64,000 nucleotides of DNA. Origin: an uncultured Duncaniella sp. Lineage in GTDB: Bacteria > Bacteroidota > Bacteroidia > Bacteroidales > Muribaculaceae. The notes under the pieces are model-generated. The model worked only from the letters and a program-made list of their open reading frames with translations, had not been told where the DNA came from and did no database searches. The position numbers and the translations under genes were made by a program. This document shows positions 7,616-16,141 of the stretch, piece after piece. Position 1 is the stretch's first letter. Each line of letters begins with the position of its first letter. Location of the stretch: contig CAJTMJ010000002.1 of the NCBI GenBank assembly GCA_910577335.1, positions 82,925-146,924 on the forward strand, written 5' to 3'.

Positions 7616-9682
7616 TCACTTTGACGACATTCTTTTCAAGAGATTGTATGACGGAACTATTCCCAACTGCCCCGCACGACTGAGATCGGCAAAAGCGGAG
7701 TCTTTGTTCCCTAAATTCAGATATACATATCCTCTATTATAATATGCCTCACCAAAATCACGCTTGAGTTCAATCGCTTTATTAAATTCTTGCAAAGCGG
7801 AGGTATAATCTCCCATTTCCGCAAGAATAACACCTTTATTATAATGAGCAATCGGCATTAGCGGCGACAGTTTAATCACTGAATCCAAATCTTCGATAGC
7901 TCGCATTTGCGGGCGTAGCTCTTTGGGTGTGGTCTGTGCTTTTGATATGTTCCCATCGTCATGCACCTGTTTTGATGCAAGATATCGAGAGTTTGCTCTT
8001 AGCAGATATGCTAATGTGAAGTCAGGGGTTATCGCTATCGCTCTGTCAAGGTCGGCAATGGCATTTTCATAGTCCTTCAAGGTAATGAAATCCATAGCTC
8101 TGCCAAGGAAATCTATAGCTCGTGGAGTATGTCCCGCAAGGTATGAATTATAATATTGTATAGAATTAAAGTGAGCTTGCGCGACTTCTTCATCAGTCAT
8201 GGTCGGAGGATGATTTGTGACTTGAAGCAGGAAGCGCAACATTCGAGTAGAGTTGACATCATCAACCTCTTTAAGATAATCGCCGCTCAGTTTAAGCTCG
8301 GTAGGGGAGGTATAATACGATACCACAAATATAGGCTCGATTTCTATAGTTATATTTCTGTCCTGCACCTTACCACGTATCTCTTTATTATTATATACCT
8401 GATCGGGTGAAGAGTTGTCGGCTATAGTGGTTAGCGAGCTGAATCTACGCTTTACCTGTTCTTGTGTTTCATACGTACCATTGTAATCATCCGATGCATC
8501 CGCCAAAACACCTTCTACACCATCAGTAGTCGTATTAGTGCTGTCAGATGTGGCAAATTGTCTGTCGGGAGTATGTTGCACTCGTGTCTTAGCCAATGCA
8601 AGGGATTTCTCATAATCTTTTTGCGCCGACAGCATGTCACCTTTTCTTCGTTTTATGTCATAACGGAGAAAATATGCTGCTGCAAAATCGGGGAAAGCAT
8701 CAATTACCTTCCCAAGGTCAGCTAACGCCTCATTGAAACTTCCAATTTCAGCCAACAGTATCGCACGGTTGTATAACGTCTTGTAATCTTTTTCATCAAG
8801 GCTCAACACGCTGGTAAAATCATCAATTGCACGATTCGTGTCATGCACTTCAGCACGTAGTAGACCACGGTTAAATAATGCAATTGTATTATGAGGTTCA
8901 AGCTGCAATGCATAATCATAGTCGGCAAATGCGCCTTGGAAATCATCGGTCATATATCGCAGGAAAGCACGGTTGATGAAAAATCCGGCGTAGCGGGGCT
9001 GTAGTTTAATAGCTTGATCCATGTCGCTAAGTGCGGCAGCGTAATCTTTTTGGCTATTTATAGCTATATCCGCACGCATGACATATCCGTTCACGGCATT
9101 ATGATTGATTTTCAACGCTTTTTCAATATCCTCCTGCGCTCCAACAGTGTCTTTTTTCTCAAGGCGCATTCGGGCTCGTCCAAGATAGCCACCCTCAAAG
9201 TTAGGATATCGTTTCAATAATGCCTCGTATGTGGAAGCCGCACCATCAAAATCTCTGATTTCATGCTGGGCTAACGCCTTATTGTACATCAATCCCCGGT
9301 TTTGGGGTAACATATCAAGAGCTTTATTATAATCCTCGATTGCAGCTCTGTTTTTCCCAAGATTCTGACGGGCAACACCCCTGACTTCGTATGCGTCTGT
9401 GATGAACGGATTACGTTCTATGGCAAGTGTCGCATCCTGCTCAGCCCCGAGGTAATCATCAAGATTGAGTTTAGCGATAGCCCTATAGAAATATGGCTGC
9501 GCAAGGTATGGCTTCACATTTATAACCTGATTAAAGTATTGAATGGATAGCACATAATCCTCGAAGTATAAATTATTCATACCGATACGCATCACTTGAT
9601 CAGTGTTAATCTGAGAATGAGCGTTGGAAAAACCGAGCAATAGTGATATGATGATTAATGATTGTCGTACGAATTTTAGCAT
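7616..9682 (-). CDS. Large tetratricopeptide-repeat protein, exported
   Basis: 688-residue protein with an N-terminal signal peptide (LIIISLLLGFSNAHSQI) and two blocks of TPR repeats, roughly residues 25-375 and 510-685. Repeat units such as YFYRAIAKLNLDDYLGAEQDATLAIERNP show the canonical TPR spacing of small and aromatic residues, and AIxDxxxAIxxxP recurs. Between the blocks is a Ser/Thr/Asp-rich linker (about 385-430) and a non-TPR stretch. TPR arrays are protein-binding scaffolds; in Bacteroidales such proteins are usually periplasmic or outer-membrane associated. No enzymatic motif is visible. The gene is transcribed alone, divergently from the VanX-like gene. Binding partner unknown. 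Confidence 0.85.
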   Translation of the reverse strand: MLKFVRQSLIIISLLLGFSNAHSQINTDQVMRIGMNNLYFEDYVLSIQYFNQVINVKPYLAQPYFYRAIAKLNLDDYLGAEQDATLAIERNPFITDAYEVRGVARQNLGKNRAAIEDYNKALDMLPQNRGLMYNKALAQHEIRDFDGAASTYEALLKRYPNFEGGYLGRARMRLEKKDTVGAQEDIEKALKINHNAVNGYVMRADIAINSQKDYAAALSDMDQAIKLQPRYAGFFINRAFLRYMTDDFQGAFADYDYALQLEPHNTIALFNRGLLRAEVHDTNRAIDDFTSVLSLDEKDYKTLYNRAILLAEIGSFNEALADLGKVIDAFPDFAAAYFLRYDIKRRKGDMLSAQKDYEKSLALAKTRVQHTPDRQFATSDSTNTTTDGVEGVLADASDDYNGTYETQEQVKRRFSSLTTIADNSSPDQVYNNKEIRGKVQDRNITIEIEPIFVVSYYTSPTELKLSGDYLKEVDDVNSTRMLRFLLQVTNHPPTMTDEEVAQAHFNSIQYYNSYLAGHTPRAIDFLGRAMDFITLKDYENAIADLDRAIAITPDFTLAYLLRANSRYLASKQVHDDGNISKAQTTPKELRPQMRAIEDLDSVIKLSPLMPIAHYNKGVILAEMGDYTSALQEFNKAIELKRDFGEAYYNRGYVYLNLGNKDSAFADLSRAGQLGIVPSYNLLKRMSSK

Positions 9683-9727
9683 TTCTTACCTATGGTAAAA
9701 CAGATATGATTTTTATGAAATTACCTA

Positions 9728-9735
9728 CAAATATA
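9728..9735 (-). promoter_or_regulatory. Promoter -7 element of the TPR gene
   Basis: TATATTTG on the minus strand fits TAnnTTTG exactly and is 45 nt upstream of the TPR start. No clear TTTG stands at the -33 position, so only the -7 core is supported. Confidence 0.55.
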
Positions 9736-9777
9736 GTGTTTTATACTCATACGGCAGGATTTTTTAAGTTTTTTTCA

Positions 9778-9785
9778 TAATTTTG
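9778..9785 (+). promoter_or_regulatory. Promoter -7 element abutting the VanX-like start codon
   Basis: TAATTTTG fits TAnnTTTG and ends only 4 nt before the ATG at 9790. With the usual start 5-7 nt past this element, the message would begin at or within the start codon. The upstream -33 region is a T-rich tract without an exact TTTG. Confidence 0.5.
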
Positions 9786-9789
9786 TACC

Positions 9790-10464
9790 ATGAAATCATT
9801 AAAGGCAATAATATATATGGCGGTCGTATTATTTTGTCAGTCAACCGTTAACGGACAAACATTGAATGAAAAGTTGAAGGAAGCCGGAATGGTTGATGTC
9901 GGAAGCATGGATACTACCATTATGGTTGATTTAATGTATAGTCATCCTGACAATTTCACCGGTGTTGTTCTATATAATGACCTGAATAAAGCTTATTTAC
10001 ATCCGGAAGCAGCCGAGGCTCTGCTAAAAGCTAATAGGGAGTTGCGTCAAATCCATCCCGGCTACAGACTGTTGATAAAGGATGCTTCACGCCCTATGAG
10101 CGTCCAACGGAAGATGTATAAAGTGGTGCAAGGGACACCTATGGCACCATACGTGTCAAATCCGAAGAACGGGGGAGGTTTGCATAATTACGGTCTGGCA
10201 GTGGATATAACTATTGCGGATGAGAATGGCAATGAGCTCCCCATGGGAACCAAAGTGGATCATTTAGGAAAGGAAGCTAATATTGATAAGGAAATTTTGC
10301 TGGTAAAATTAGGTGTAATCTCAGAAACCGAACGGCAAAACAGATTACTGCTTCGCAGGGTGATGAAGGCGGGAGGATTTACGCCTCTGAGGTCTGAGTG
10401 GTGGCACTTCAATCTCGTTAGTCGTGCCGTAGCTAAAGCAAGATACAAACGGTTGGATTTTTAG
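9790..10464 (+). CDS. D-alanyl-D-alanine dipeptidase (VanX/DdpX-like, M15D)
   Basis: 224-residue zinc dipeptidase with a signal peptide (IIYMAVVLFCQSTVNGQ), so predicted periplasmic. Peptidase M15 hallmarks are present: SRPMSVQRKMY, the metal ligands in GGGLHNYGLAVDITI (His and Asp), and the C-terminal EWWHFNLV with the catalytic Glu and third ligand His. Family members cleave D-Ala-D-Ala. Outside vancomycin-resistance clusters they act in peptidoglycan turnover or D-Ala recycling, which is the likely role here: there is no vanH, vanA or vanRS nearby. Start choice is the ATG at 9790; an in-frame Met at codon 10 would truncate the signal peptide. Transcribed divergently from the TPR gene. Confidence 0.88.
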   Translation: MKSLKAIIYMAVVLFCQSTVNGQTLNEKLKEAGMVDVGSMDTTIMVDLMYSHPDNFTGVVLYNDLNKAYLHPEAAEALLKANRELRQIHPGYRLLIKDASRPMSVQRKMYKVVQGTPMAPYVSNPKNGGGLHNYGLAVDITIADENGNELPMGTKVDHLGKEANIDKEILLVKLGVISETERQNRLLLRRVMKAGGFTPLRSEWWHFNLVSRAVAKARYKRLDF

Positions 10465-10483
10465 GTATTATTTAGTAATTTTG
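10453..10483 (+). promoter_or_regulatory. Promoter of prfC
   Basis: -7 TAATTTTG at 10476-10483 matches TAnnTTTG; TTGG at 10453-10456, 19 nt upstream, is a near match to -33 TTTG. It overlaps the end of the VanX-like gene and would give a 5' leader of about 25 nt. Confidence 0.65.
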
Positions 10484-10514
10484 CACTCCGAAAATCCCAT
10501 TATTAATAAAATAT

Positions 10515-12092
10515 ATGTCTTTACAAGAAGAAATAAGCCGCCGGCGCACGTTTGCCATCATTTCTCACCCTGACGCCGGCAAAACAACTCTCACAGAAAA
10601 ATTACTCCTTTTCGGTGGTGCAATTCATATTGCGGGAGCGGTAAAATCAAATAAGATTAAAAAGACTGCCACTTCTGACTGGATGGAAATAGAGAAACAG
10701 CGTGGAATCTCTGTTGCCACATCAGTGATGGGATTTAACTACGGCGATTACAAAATAAACATCCTTGACACCCCCGGTCACCAAGACTTTGCCGAGGACA
10801 CATATCGTACGCTAACAGCTGTAGACAGCGTTATCATAGTTGTGGACGTTGCCAAAGGTGTGGAGCAACAGACTCGCAGGCTCATGGAAGTGTGCCGAAT
10901 GAGAAACACTCCTGTGATTATATTCGTGAACAAACTTGACCGTGAAGGTCGTGACCCATTTGACATCCTCGATGAACTTGAAAGCGAATTAAAAATCAAG
11001 GTGCGTCCGTTGTCTTGGCCCATAAATATAGGTGCAAAATTCAAAGGCGTTTACAATATCTTCGAACATTCACTTGACCTCTTCACTCCTGACAAGCAGC
11101 GAGTAAGCGAACGTGTGGAAATCGAATCGGTTGATGACCCGAGAATTGATGAAAATGTCGGAGAAAAGGATGCCGCCAAGCTCCGTGAAGATCTGGAGCT
11201 TATCGAAGGTGTGTACCCCGAATTTAATGTGGATGAATATCTTCAAGGTAAAGTCGCTCCGGTATTCTTTGGATCTGCGCTCAATACTTTCGGTGTAAAG
11301 GAGCTTCTTGATTGTTTTGTGAAAATTGCGCCTGCACCACGTCCCACAAAAACAGAAGAGCGTGTTATCAATCCTGACGAAGAAGGATTTTCGGGATTTG
11401 TGTTTAAAATACATGCGAACATGGACCCCAATCACCGCTCATGTATCGCCTTTGTGAAAATATGCTCAGGTAAATTCGAACGTAATGCTCCCTATAAGCA
11501 TGTCCGTTCAGGCAAAATAATGAAATTTGCAGCTCCGACGGCATTTATGGCGCAGAAGAAGAGCATTGTTGACGAAGCATATCCCGGCGATATTGTAGGT
11601 ATACCTGACACAGGTAATTTCAAGATAGGTGATACATTGACATCCGGTGAAATACTTCACTTCAAGGGTCTTCCAAGTTTCTCGCCTGAGATGTTCAAAT
11701 ATATAGAAAACAGCGACCCGATGAAAGCGAAACAGCTTGAAAAAGGTGTGCAGCAGCTTATGGATGAAGGTGTTGCTCAGCTGTTCGTCAATCAATTTAA
11801 TGGCAGAAAGATTATAGGTACTGTAGGACAACTCCAGTTTGAAGTCATACAATATCGCTTGCTTCATGAATATGGGGCGCAGTGCCGATGGGAACCGATA
11901 TCATTGTATAAAGCTTGTTGGATTGAAAGCGATGACCCTGAAGCTCTTGCGGCATTCAAGAAAAGGAAATTCCAATTTATGGCAGTTGACAAAGAGGGTA
12001 GAGATGTATTCCTCGCCGACTCCGGCTATGTGCTGCAGATGGCGCAAACCGATTTCCCGAAGATTAAATTCCATTTCTCAAGTGAATTTTAA
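10515..12092 (+). CDS. prfC: Peptide chain release factor 3
   Basis: Translational GTPase that removes RF1/RF2 from the ribosome after termination. At 525 residues it has the usual RF3 length. The G domain is intact: G1 SHPDAGKTT, the switch region around EIEKQRGISVATS, G3 DTPGHQDF, and G4 NKLDREGRDP. The domain-2 stretch EEGFSGFVFKIHANMDPNHRSCIAF and C-terminal QFEVIQYRLLHEYGAQ identify RF3 rather than EF-G or LepA. It has its own promoter core in the upstream gene's tail and a strong terminator downstream, so it is probably monocistronic. Confidence 0.96.
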   Translation: MSLQEEISRRRTFAIISHPDAGKTTLTEKLLLFGGAIHIAGAVKSNKIKKTATSDWMEIEKQRGISVATSVMGFNYGDYKINILDTPGHQDFAEDTYRTLTAVDSVIIVVDVAKGVEQQTRRLMEVCRMRNTPVIIFVNKLDREGRDPFDILDELESELKIKVRPLSWPINIGAKFKGVYNIFEHSLDLFTPDKQRVSERVEIESVDDPRIDENVGEKDAAKLREDLELIEGVYPEFNVDEYLQGKVAPVFFGSALNTFGVKELLDCFVKIAPAPRPTKTEERVINPDEEGFSGFVFKIHANMDPNHRSCIAFVKICSGKFERNAPYKHVRSGKIMKFAAPTAFMAQKKSIVDEAYPGDIVGIPDTGNFKIGDTLTSGEILHFKGLPSFSPEMFKYIENSDPMKAKQLEKGVQQLMDEGVAQLFVNQFNGRKIIGTVGQLQFEVIQYRLLHEYGAQCRWEPISLYKACWIESDDPEALAAFKKRKFQFMAVDKEGRDVFLADSGYVLQMAQTDFPKIKFHFSSEF

Positions 12093-12124
12093 TGAGCTGA
12101 TTTAAGCTTCATTTAATATAGACT

Positions 12125-12162
12125 AAATGGACGTTATTTTTTATGGATAACGTCCATTTTTT
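12125..12162 (+). terminator. Rho-independent terminator after prfC
   Basis: 13-bp perfect stem (12125-12137 with 12147-12159), 9-nt loop and a T-run at 12157-12162, 33 nt past the prfC stop. Confidence 0.9.
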
Positions 12163-12186
12163 GTTAAAAACAAACTTAAAATTTTG

Positions 12187-12234
12187 AATTAAAGAAATTA
12201 TTCTTTAATTTTGGAAAAAGAATTATTCTTTTTC
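12187..12234. promoter_or_regulatory. Tandem palindromes upstream of the glutamine synthetase gene
   Basis: Two perfect inverted repeats stand side by side: AATTAAAGAA-atta-TTCTTTAATT (12187-12210) and GAAAAAGAA-tta-TTCTTTTTC (12214-12234). They share the core AAAGAA/TTCTTT with centres about 26 bp apart, and lie 42-89 nt before the start codon. They could be operators for a dimeric regulator, or RNA hairpins in the leader. Neither is followed by the T-run of a terminator for prfC, which already has one. Confidence 0.5.
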
Positions 12235-12275
12235 AGTTAACCTTATTATAATAATTTGTAATCATCGTAAATATC

Positions 12276-13784
12276 ATGTTTTCAGAAAAAAAGCTTGCGA
12301 TGAACCGCAACCATGTAGTAAAAACCTTACATAAACCGGCATCTGATTTCACTCGGGCAGATATAATTGATTATATCATGCGTGAGGGAATCGAGATGGT
12401 AAACTTCATGTATCCCGCAGCTGACGGTCGCCTTAAGACTCTTAACTTTGTAATCAATGACTTGGAATATCTTGAAACCATTCTTTCAACAGGTGAAAGA
12501 GTTGACGGTTCAAGTCTGTTCCCGTTTATTGAAGCCTCACGAAGTGACCTATATGTGATCCCGCGTTACGCCACAGCTTTCCGTGACCCATTCGCAGAGA
12601 TCCCAACGTTATCCATGCTTTGCAGTTTCTTTGACAAAGACGGAAATCCCTTGGACAGTGATCCGAGAGGTGTGCTCCAGCGAGCATGTAAAGCATTTAA
12701 GGAAGTGTCGGGTATGGAATTCGAATGTATGGGCGAATTGGAATTCTATGTAATAGCCGCCGATCCCGGCTCATTCCCTGCGACCGATCAAAAAGGATAT
12801 CATGAATCGGCTCCATTTGCTAAATTTAATGACTTCCGTACCAAGGCAATGGCAATGATTGCTTCAACAGGAGGACAGATAAAATACGGACATTCTGAGG
12901 TCGGAAATTTCACTCAGAATTCAATGGTATATGAGCAGAATGAGATAGAATTTTTGCCTAATCCCGCATTGGAAGCTGCCGACCAGTTGATGCTTGCTAA
13001 ATGGGTGATAAGAAATCTTGCTGCAAAAGAAGATTTAAATGTGACATTTGCACCCAAAATCACTGTAGGAAAAGCCGGCTCAGGATTCCATATACACATG
13101 CGTCTGATGAAAGATGGCGAGAACGTCACACAGACAAAGGATCGCAAGCTAAGCGACGATGCTAAAAAAGTGATAGCCGGGCTTATGACTCTTGCTCCTG
13201 CTATCACCGCATTCGGCAACGCAAATCCGACTTCATATTTCCGTCTTGTACCTCATCAGGAAGCGCCCACAAACATCTGCTGGGGCGACCGAAACAGGTC
13301 AGTATTGGTACGTGTGCCGTTAGGTTGGACTTCCGGTAAGGATATGTGCGTTCAGGCAAATCCTAACAGCCCTTGTGAAATTGAAACATACGGTAAACAG
13401 ACATTTGAAATGCGTTCACCCGACTGTTCCGCAAATGTATATCAACTCATGGCAGCACTGTGTGTCGCAGCAAGAGTGGGATTTGAGATGGAAAACGCAT
13501 TAGAAGTTGCTGAGAAGACATACGTGGATGTAAATATCCATGCGGCAGAAAATGCAGAAAAGCTCGCTTCGCTCAACACGTTACCGACATGCTGCGTGGA
13601 GTCCGCTGATGCACTCGGTAAGCAAAGAACCTATTTTGAAGCATTCGATGTGTTTGCTCCGGCAATGATAGATGACACAATCAAACGTCTCAGCGCGTTC
13701 GACGATAAGCATTTGGCAGAATTCTTAAAAGATAATCCTGAACAGATGCAAAAGCTTGTAAATGAATATTTCTATTGCGGATAA
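12276..13784 (+). CDS. glnA: Glutamine synthetase, type I-like
   Basis: ATP-dependent condensation of glutamate and ammonia. The 502-residue protein shows the GS core: MGELEFYVI (metal-binding Glu pair), GSGFHIHMRL (catalytic His region), YFRLVPHQEAPTNICWGDRNRSVLVRVP (flap Glu plus the conserved Arg block) and FEMRSPDCSANVYQLMAAL. It is a little longer than enterobacterial GlnA. The usual C-terminal adenylylation segment (NLYxLP) is absent; instead the region reads HAAENAEKLASLNTLP, so control by adenylylation is unlikely. An in-frame ATG at 12300 is an alternative start. The tandem palindromes upstream and a terminator downstream suggest a separately regulated single gene. A glutamine-synthetase-like ligase with another amine substrate cannot be excluded. 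Confidence 0.85.
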   Translation: MFSEKKLAMNRNHVVKTLHKPASDFTRADIIDYIMREGIEMVNFMYPAADGRLKTLNFVINDLEYLETILSTGERVDGSSLFPFIEASRSDLYVIPRYATAFRDPFAEIPTLSMLCSFFDKDGNPLDSDPRGVLQRACKAFKEVSGMEFECMGELEFYVIAADPGSFPATDQKGYHESAPFAKFNDFRTKAMAMIASTGGQIKYGHSEVGNFTQNSMVYEQNEIEFLPNPALEAADQLMLAKWVIRNLAAKEDLNVTFAPKITVGKAGSGFHIHMRLMKDGENVTQTKDRKLSDDAKKVIAGLMTLAPAITAFGNANPTSYFRLVPHQEAPTNICWGDRNRSVLVRVPLGWTSGKDMCVQANPNSPCEIETYGKQTFEMRSPDCSANVYQLMAALCVAARVGFEMENALEVAEKTYVDVNIHAAENAEKLASLNTLPTCCVESADALGKQRTYFEAFDVFAPAMIDDTIKRLSAFDDKHLAEFLKDNPEQMQKLVNEYFYCG

Positions 13785-13805
13785 CGATAATAGCATAATT
13801 TAATT

Positions 13806-13848
13806 GACAGCTTCTATTCGTAATTTGGATAGAAGCTGTCTCTTTTTT
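13806..13848 (+). terminator. Rho-independent terminator after the glutamine synthetase gene
   Basis: 12-bp perfect stem (13806-13817 with 13829-13840), 11-nt loop, then TCTTTTTT. It begins 21 nt after the stop codon. Confidence 0.9.
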
Positions 13849-14041
13849 ATGTCGAACTCTTCGGTCACTTAGCTCGCTAAGCTCCCTCTTCGAGCTAATA
13901 ATTCATCTCGAAAATAGCATCAAATCTTAAAAAATAAAAAGTTTAAATCAGTTCGTCAGATTTTATATTTTAATGGTATAAATCTCCGATAATTTTGTTT
14001 ACTTTGCATACAAAAGAAACGATAAAACATCTAATAAAGAT
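13849..14041. other. Intergenic region before ligA with an inverted repeat and an 18-nt repeated motif
   Basis: No gene is visible. TTAGCTCG (13868-13875) is repeated inverted as CGAGCTAA (13890-13897), with a nested CTTAGC/GCTAAG hairpin; this block is more C/G-rich than the surrounding spacers. Further on, AAAAGTTTAAATCAGTTC at 13937-13954 recurs exactly at 55149-55166, also just ahead of a promoter. GTTTACTTTG about 30 nt before ligA resembles a -7 element with one mismatch. Confidence 0.5.
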
Positions 14042-16057
14042 ATGACTGTTAAAGAACGCATAGATGAGCTTCGCACAGAGCTTAACAAACATAATCATGC
14101 CTATTATGTGAATAACGCTCCCACTATAAGCGATTATGACTATGACATGATGATGAAAGAACTCGAAAAATTAGAGAGTGAACATCCTGAATTTGACGAT
14201 GATCTTTCACCCTCTCATCGTGTAGGCTCTGATATCACCAAAGGATTTACTCAGGTCGCCCACATTCACCCGATGCTTTCGCTCGGCAACACATACTCTG
14301 TTGAAGAGGTGGACGAATGGGTGAAGAAATGCAATGATATGCTGGAGAACACTGACGGCATGAAGTCTATTCCTATTGTTGGAGAGATGAAATTTGACGG
14401 AACAAGCATATCGCTGATATATGAAAACGGACGTCTTGTGCGAGCCGTAACCCGTGGTGACGGAGAGAAGGGTGATGATGTTACTGAAAACATTAAAACC
14501 ATCAGAAGTATTCCTTTGACTTTGCATGGCGACAACTATCCGAAATCATTCGAAATAAGAGGTGAGATAGTGCTCCCTTGGAAAGCTTTTGACAAATTAA
14601 ATGAGGAGAGGGCATTTAATGAGGAGCCTCTTTTCGCCAACCCTCGAAATGCAGCTGCCGGGACTTTGAAGTTGCAAAATTCCGCAGAAGTTTCACGTCG
14701 CGGGTTAGATGCATATTTTTATTACCTTATCTCCGATAATTTGCCTTGCGACAACCACTATGACAATATGTTAAAGGCAAAGGAGTGGGGCTTTAAGGTG
14801 AGTGATGCCATGAAATTGCTTCATAGCATTAAGGAGGTTGACGAGTTTATAAATTATTGGGACGAGCAACGCAAGCATTTGCCTGTCGCCACTGACGGAC
14901 TTGTTTTTAAAGTCAATAATCTGAGGCAACAACTTAATCTCGGGTATACCTCAAAATCGCCACGCTGGGCGATTGCATATAAATTTGCGGCTGAGAGAGC
15001 ATTGACCAAATTGAATTTCGTATCATTTGAAGTCGGACGTATGGGTATAATAACCCCTGTAGCAAATCTTGAACCGGTGTTACTATCAGGCACAATAGTA
15101 AAGCGAGCTTCCTTATATAATGAGGACACTGTAAAGACACTTGGTATTCATGAGCATGATATGCTCTATGTGGAAAAGGGTGGTGAGATAATACCCAAAA
15201 TTACCGGTGTTGATGAAAGTGCGCGTGAGAAGGATGCCAAAGCTATTAAATTCGTCACACACTGCCCCGATTGCAATACACCTCTAATCAGAATCCCGGG
15301 TGAAGCATCTTGGCAGTGCCCCAATAAATATGGCTGCCGCCCGCAAATATTAGGTCGTATTGAGCATTTTGTAAGTAGGCACATGATGGATATTGAAGGT
15401 GTAGGAGAGGAAAACTCTGCTCTGCTATATGATGCCGGTCTTATAAAAAATACCGCCGACCTTTATGATTTAAAAGAATCAGACCTAATGCCGCTTGAAA
15501 GGGTCGGTCCCAGAACAGCACAGCGAATTGTAGAGGGTGTGGAAGCATCTAAATCCGTACCATTCGAACGTGTGATATATGCTCTATCCATACCATTCGT
15601 CGGCGAGACTGTAGCACGAAAACTTGCCAGAGCTGTCAGAGATATCGACACGCTTATGAACATGGGACGTGACGAACTTGTAGCCATTGAGGATATAGGT
15701 CCTCGAATAGCCGATGCAATAATTGAATATTTCGCATATCCAGCAAACCGGGAGCTGGTAGAACGACTCAGGGCTGCCGGAGTTCAAATGTCAATGCCGG
15801 AGCAAGACACAAACGACCATACAGATATACTTGCAGGAAAGACAATCGTAATAAGCGGTGTCTTTTCCAAACATTCCCGTGAAGAATACAAGGCTTTGAT
15901 TGATAAAAACGGAGGTAAAAACTCCGGCTCAATCTCAAAGAAAACATCCTTAATATTAGCAGGTGAGAATATGGGACCATCGAAACTTGAAAAAGCAAAA
16001 TCGTTAGGTGTTCCTATAATCAATGAAGATGAGTTCTTGCAGATGATCGGACTCTAA
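14042..16057 (+). CDS. ligA: NAD-dependent DNA ligase
   Basis: Seals nicks in DNA during replication and repair using NAD. The 671-residue length is standard. The adenylated lysine is Lys117 in EMKFDGTSIS (KxDG). The N-terminal Ia domain (HNHAYYVNNAPTISDYDYDMM) precedes it. The OB-fold is followed by a four-Cys zinc finger (Cys408, 411, 426, 432), helix-hairpin-helix repeats (about 445-580) and a C-terminal BRCT domain (LAGKTIVISGVFSKHSREEY, then GPSKLEKAKSLGVPIINEDEFL). All catalytic parts are intact. Transcribed alone, ending at a long hairpin shared with the convergent GH97 gene. Confidence 0.97.
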   Translation: MTVKERIDELRTELNKHNHAYYVNNAPTISDYDYDMMMKELEKLESEHPEFDDDLSPSHRVGSDITKGFTQVAHIHPMLSLGNTYSVEEVDEWVKKCNDMLENTDGMKSIPIVGEMKFDGTSISLIYENGRLVRAVTRGDGEKGDDVTENIKTIRSIPLTLHGDNYPKSFEIRGEIVLPWKAFDKLNEERAFNEEPLFANPRNAAAGTLKLQNSAEVSRRGLDAYFYYLISDNLPCDNHYDNMLKAKEWGFKVSDAMKLLHSIKEVDEFINYWDEQRKHLPVATDGLVFKVNNLRQQLNLGYTSKSPRWAIAYKFAAERALTKLNFVSFEVGRMGIITPVANLEPVLLSGTIVKRASLYNEDTVKTLGIHEHDMLYVEKGGEIIPKITGVDESAREKDAKAIKFVTHCPDCNTPLIRIPGEASWQCPNKYGCRPQILGRIEHFVSRHMMDIEGVGEENSALLYDAGLIKNTADLYDLKESDLMPLERVGPRTAQRIVEGVEASKSVPFERVIYALSIPFVGETVARKLARAVRDIDTLMNMGRDELVAIEDIGPRIADAIIEYFAYPANRELVERLRAAGVQMSMPEQDTNDHTDILAGKTIVISGVFSKHSREEYKALIDKNGGKNSGSISKKTSLILAGENMGPSKLEKAKSLGVPIINEDEFLQMIGL

Positions 16058-16070
16058 TTATAATCAGAGT

Positions 16071-16132
16071 ATAAAAACAATTTTTACCCCGGTTTACTTC
16101 ACTTTATGTAAACCGGGGTAAATTGTTTTTAT
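16071..16132. terminator. Bidirectional terminator between ligA and the GH97 gene
   Basis: Long inverted repeat: 12 bp of ACCCCGGTTTAC/GTAAACCGGGGT plus an outer A/T stem of 10 bp, with a 5-versus-3-nt internal loop. The A/T flanks supply a U-run on both strands, which suits the convergent genes. Confidence 0.9.
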
Positions 16133-16141
16133 ATGTCTCTG

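Noticed and set aside
9790..10464. VanX-like gene, with the VanZ-like gene at 21134, as a vancomycin-resistance set
   Set aside because: They are 11 kb apart, no vanH, vanA-type ligase or vanRS is present, and both families are common chromosomal envelope genes.
11070..11867. Two minus-strand frames of about 120 codons inside prfC
   Set aside because: They lie fully within the intact, conserved prfC frame, have no promoter, and their composition is that of a shadow frame.
12187..12234. Tandem hairpins as a second prfC terminator
   Set aside because: The prfC terminator at 12125-12162 is complete, and these hairpins are A/T-only stems without a proper following T-run.
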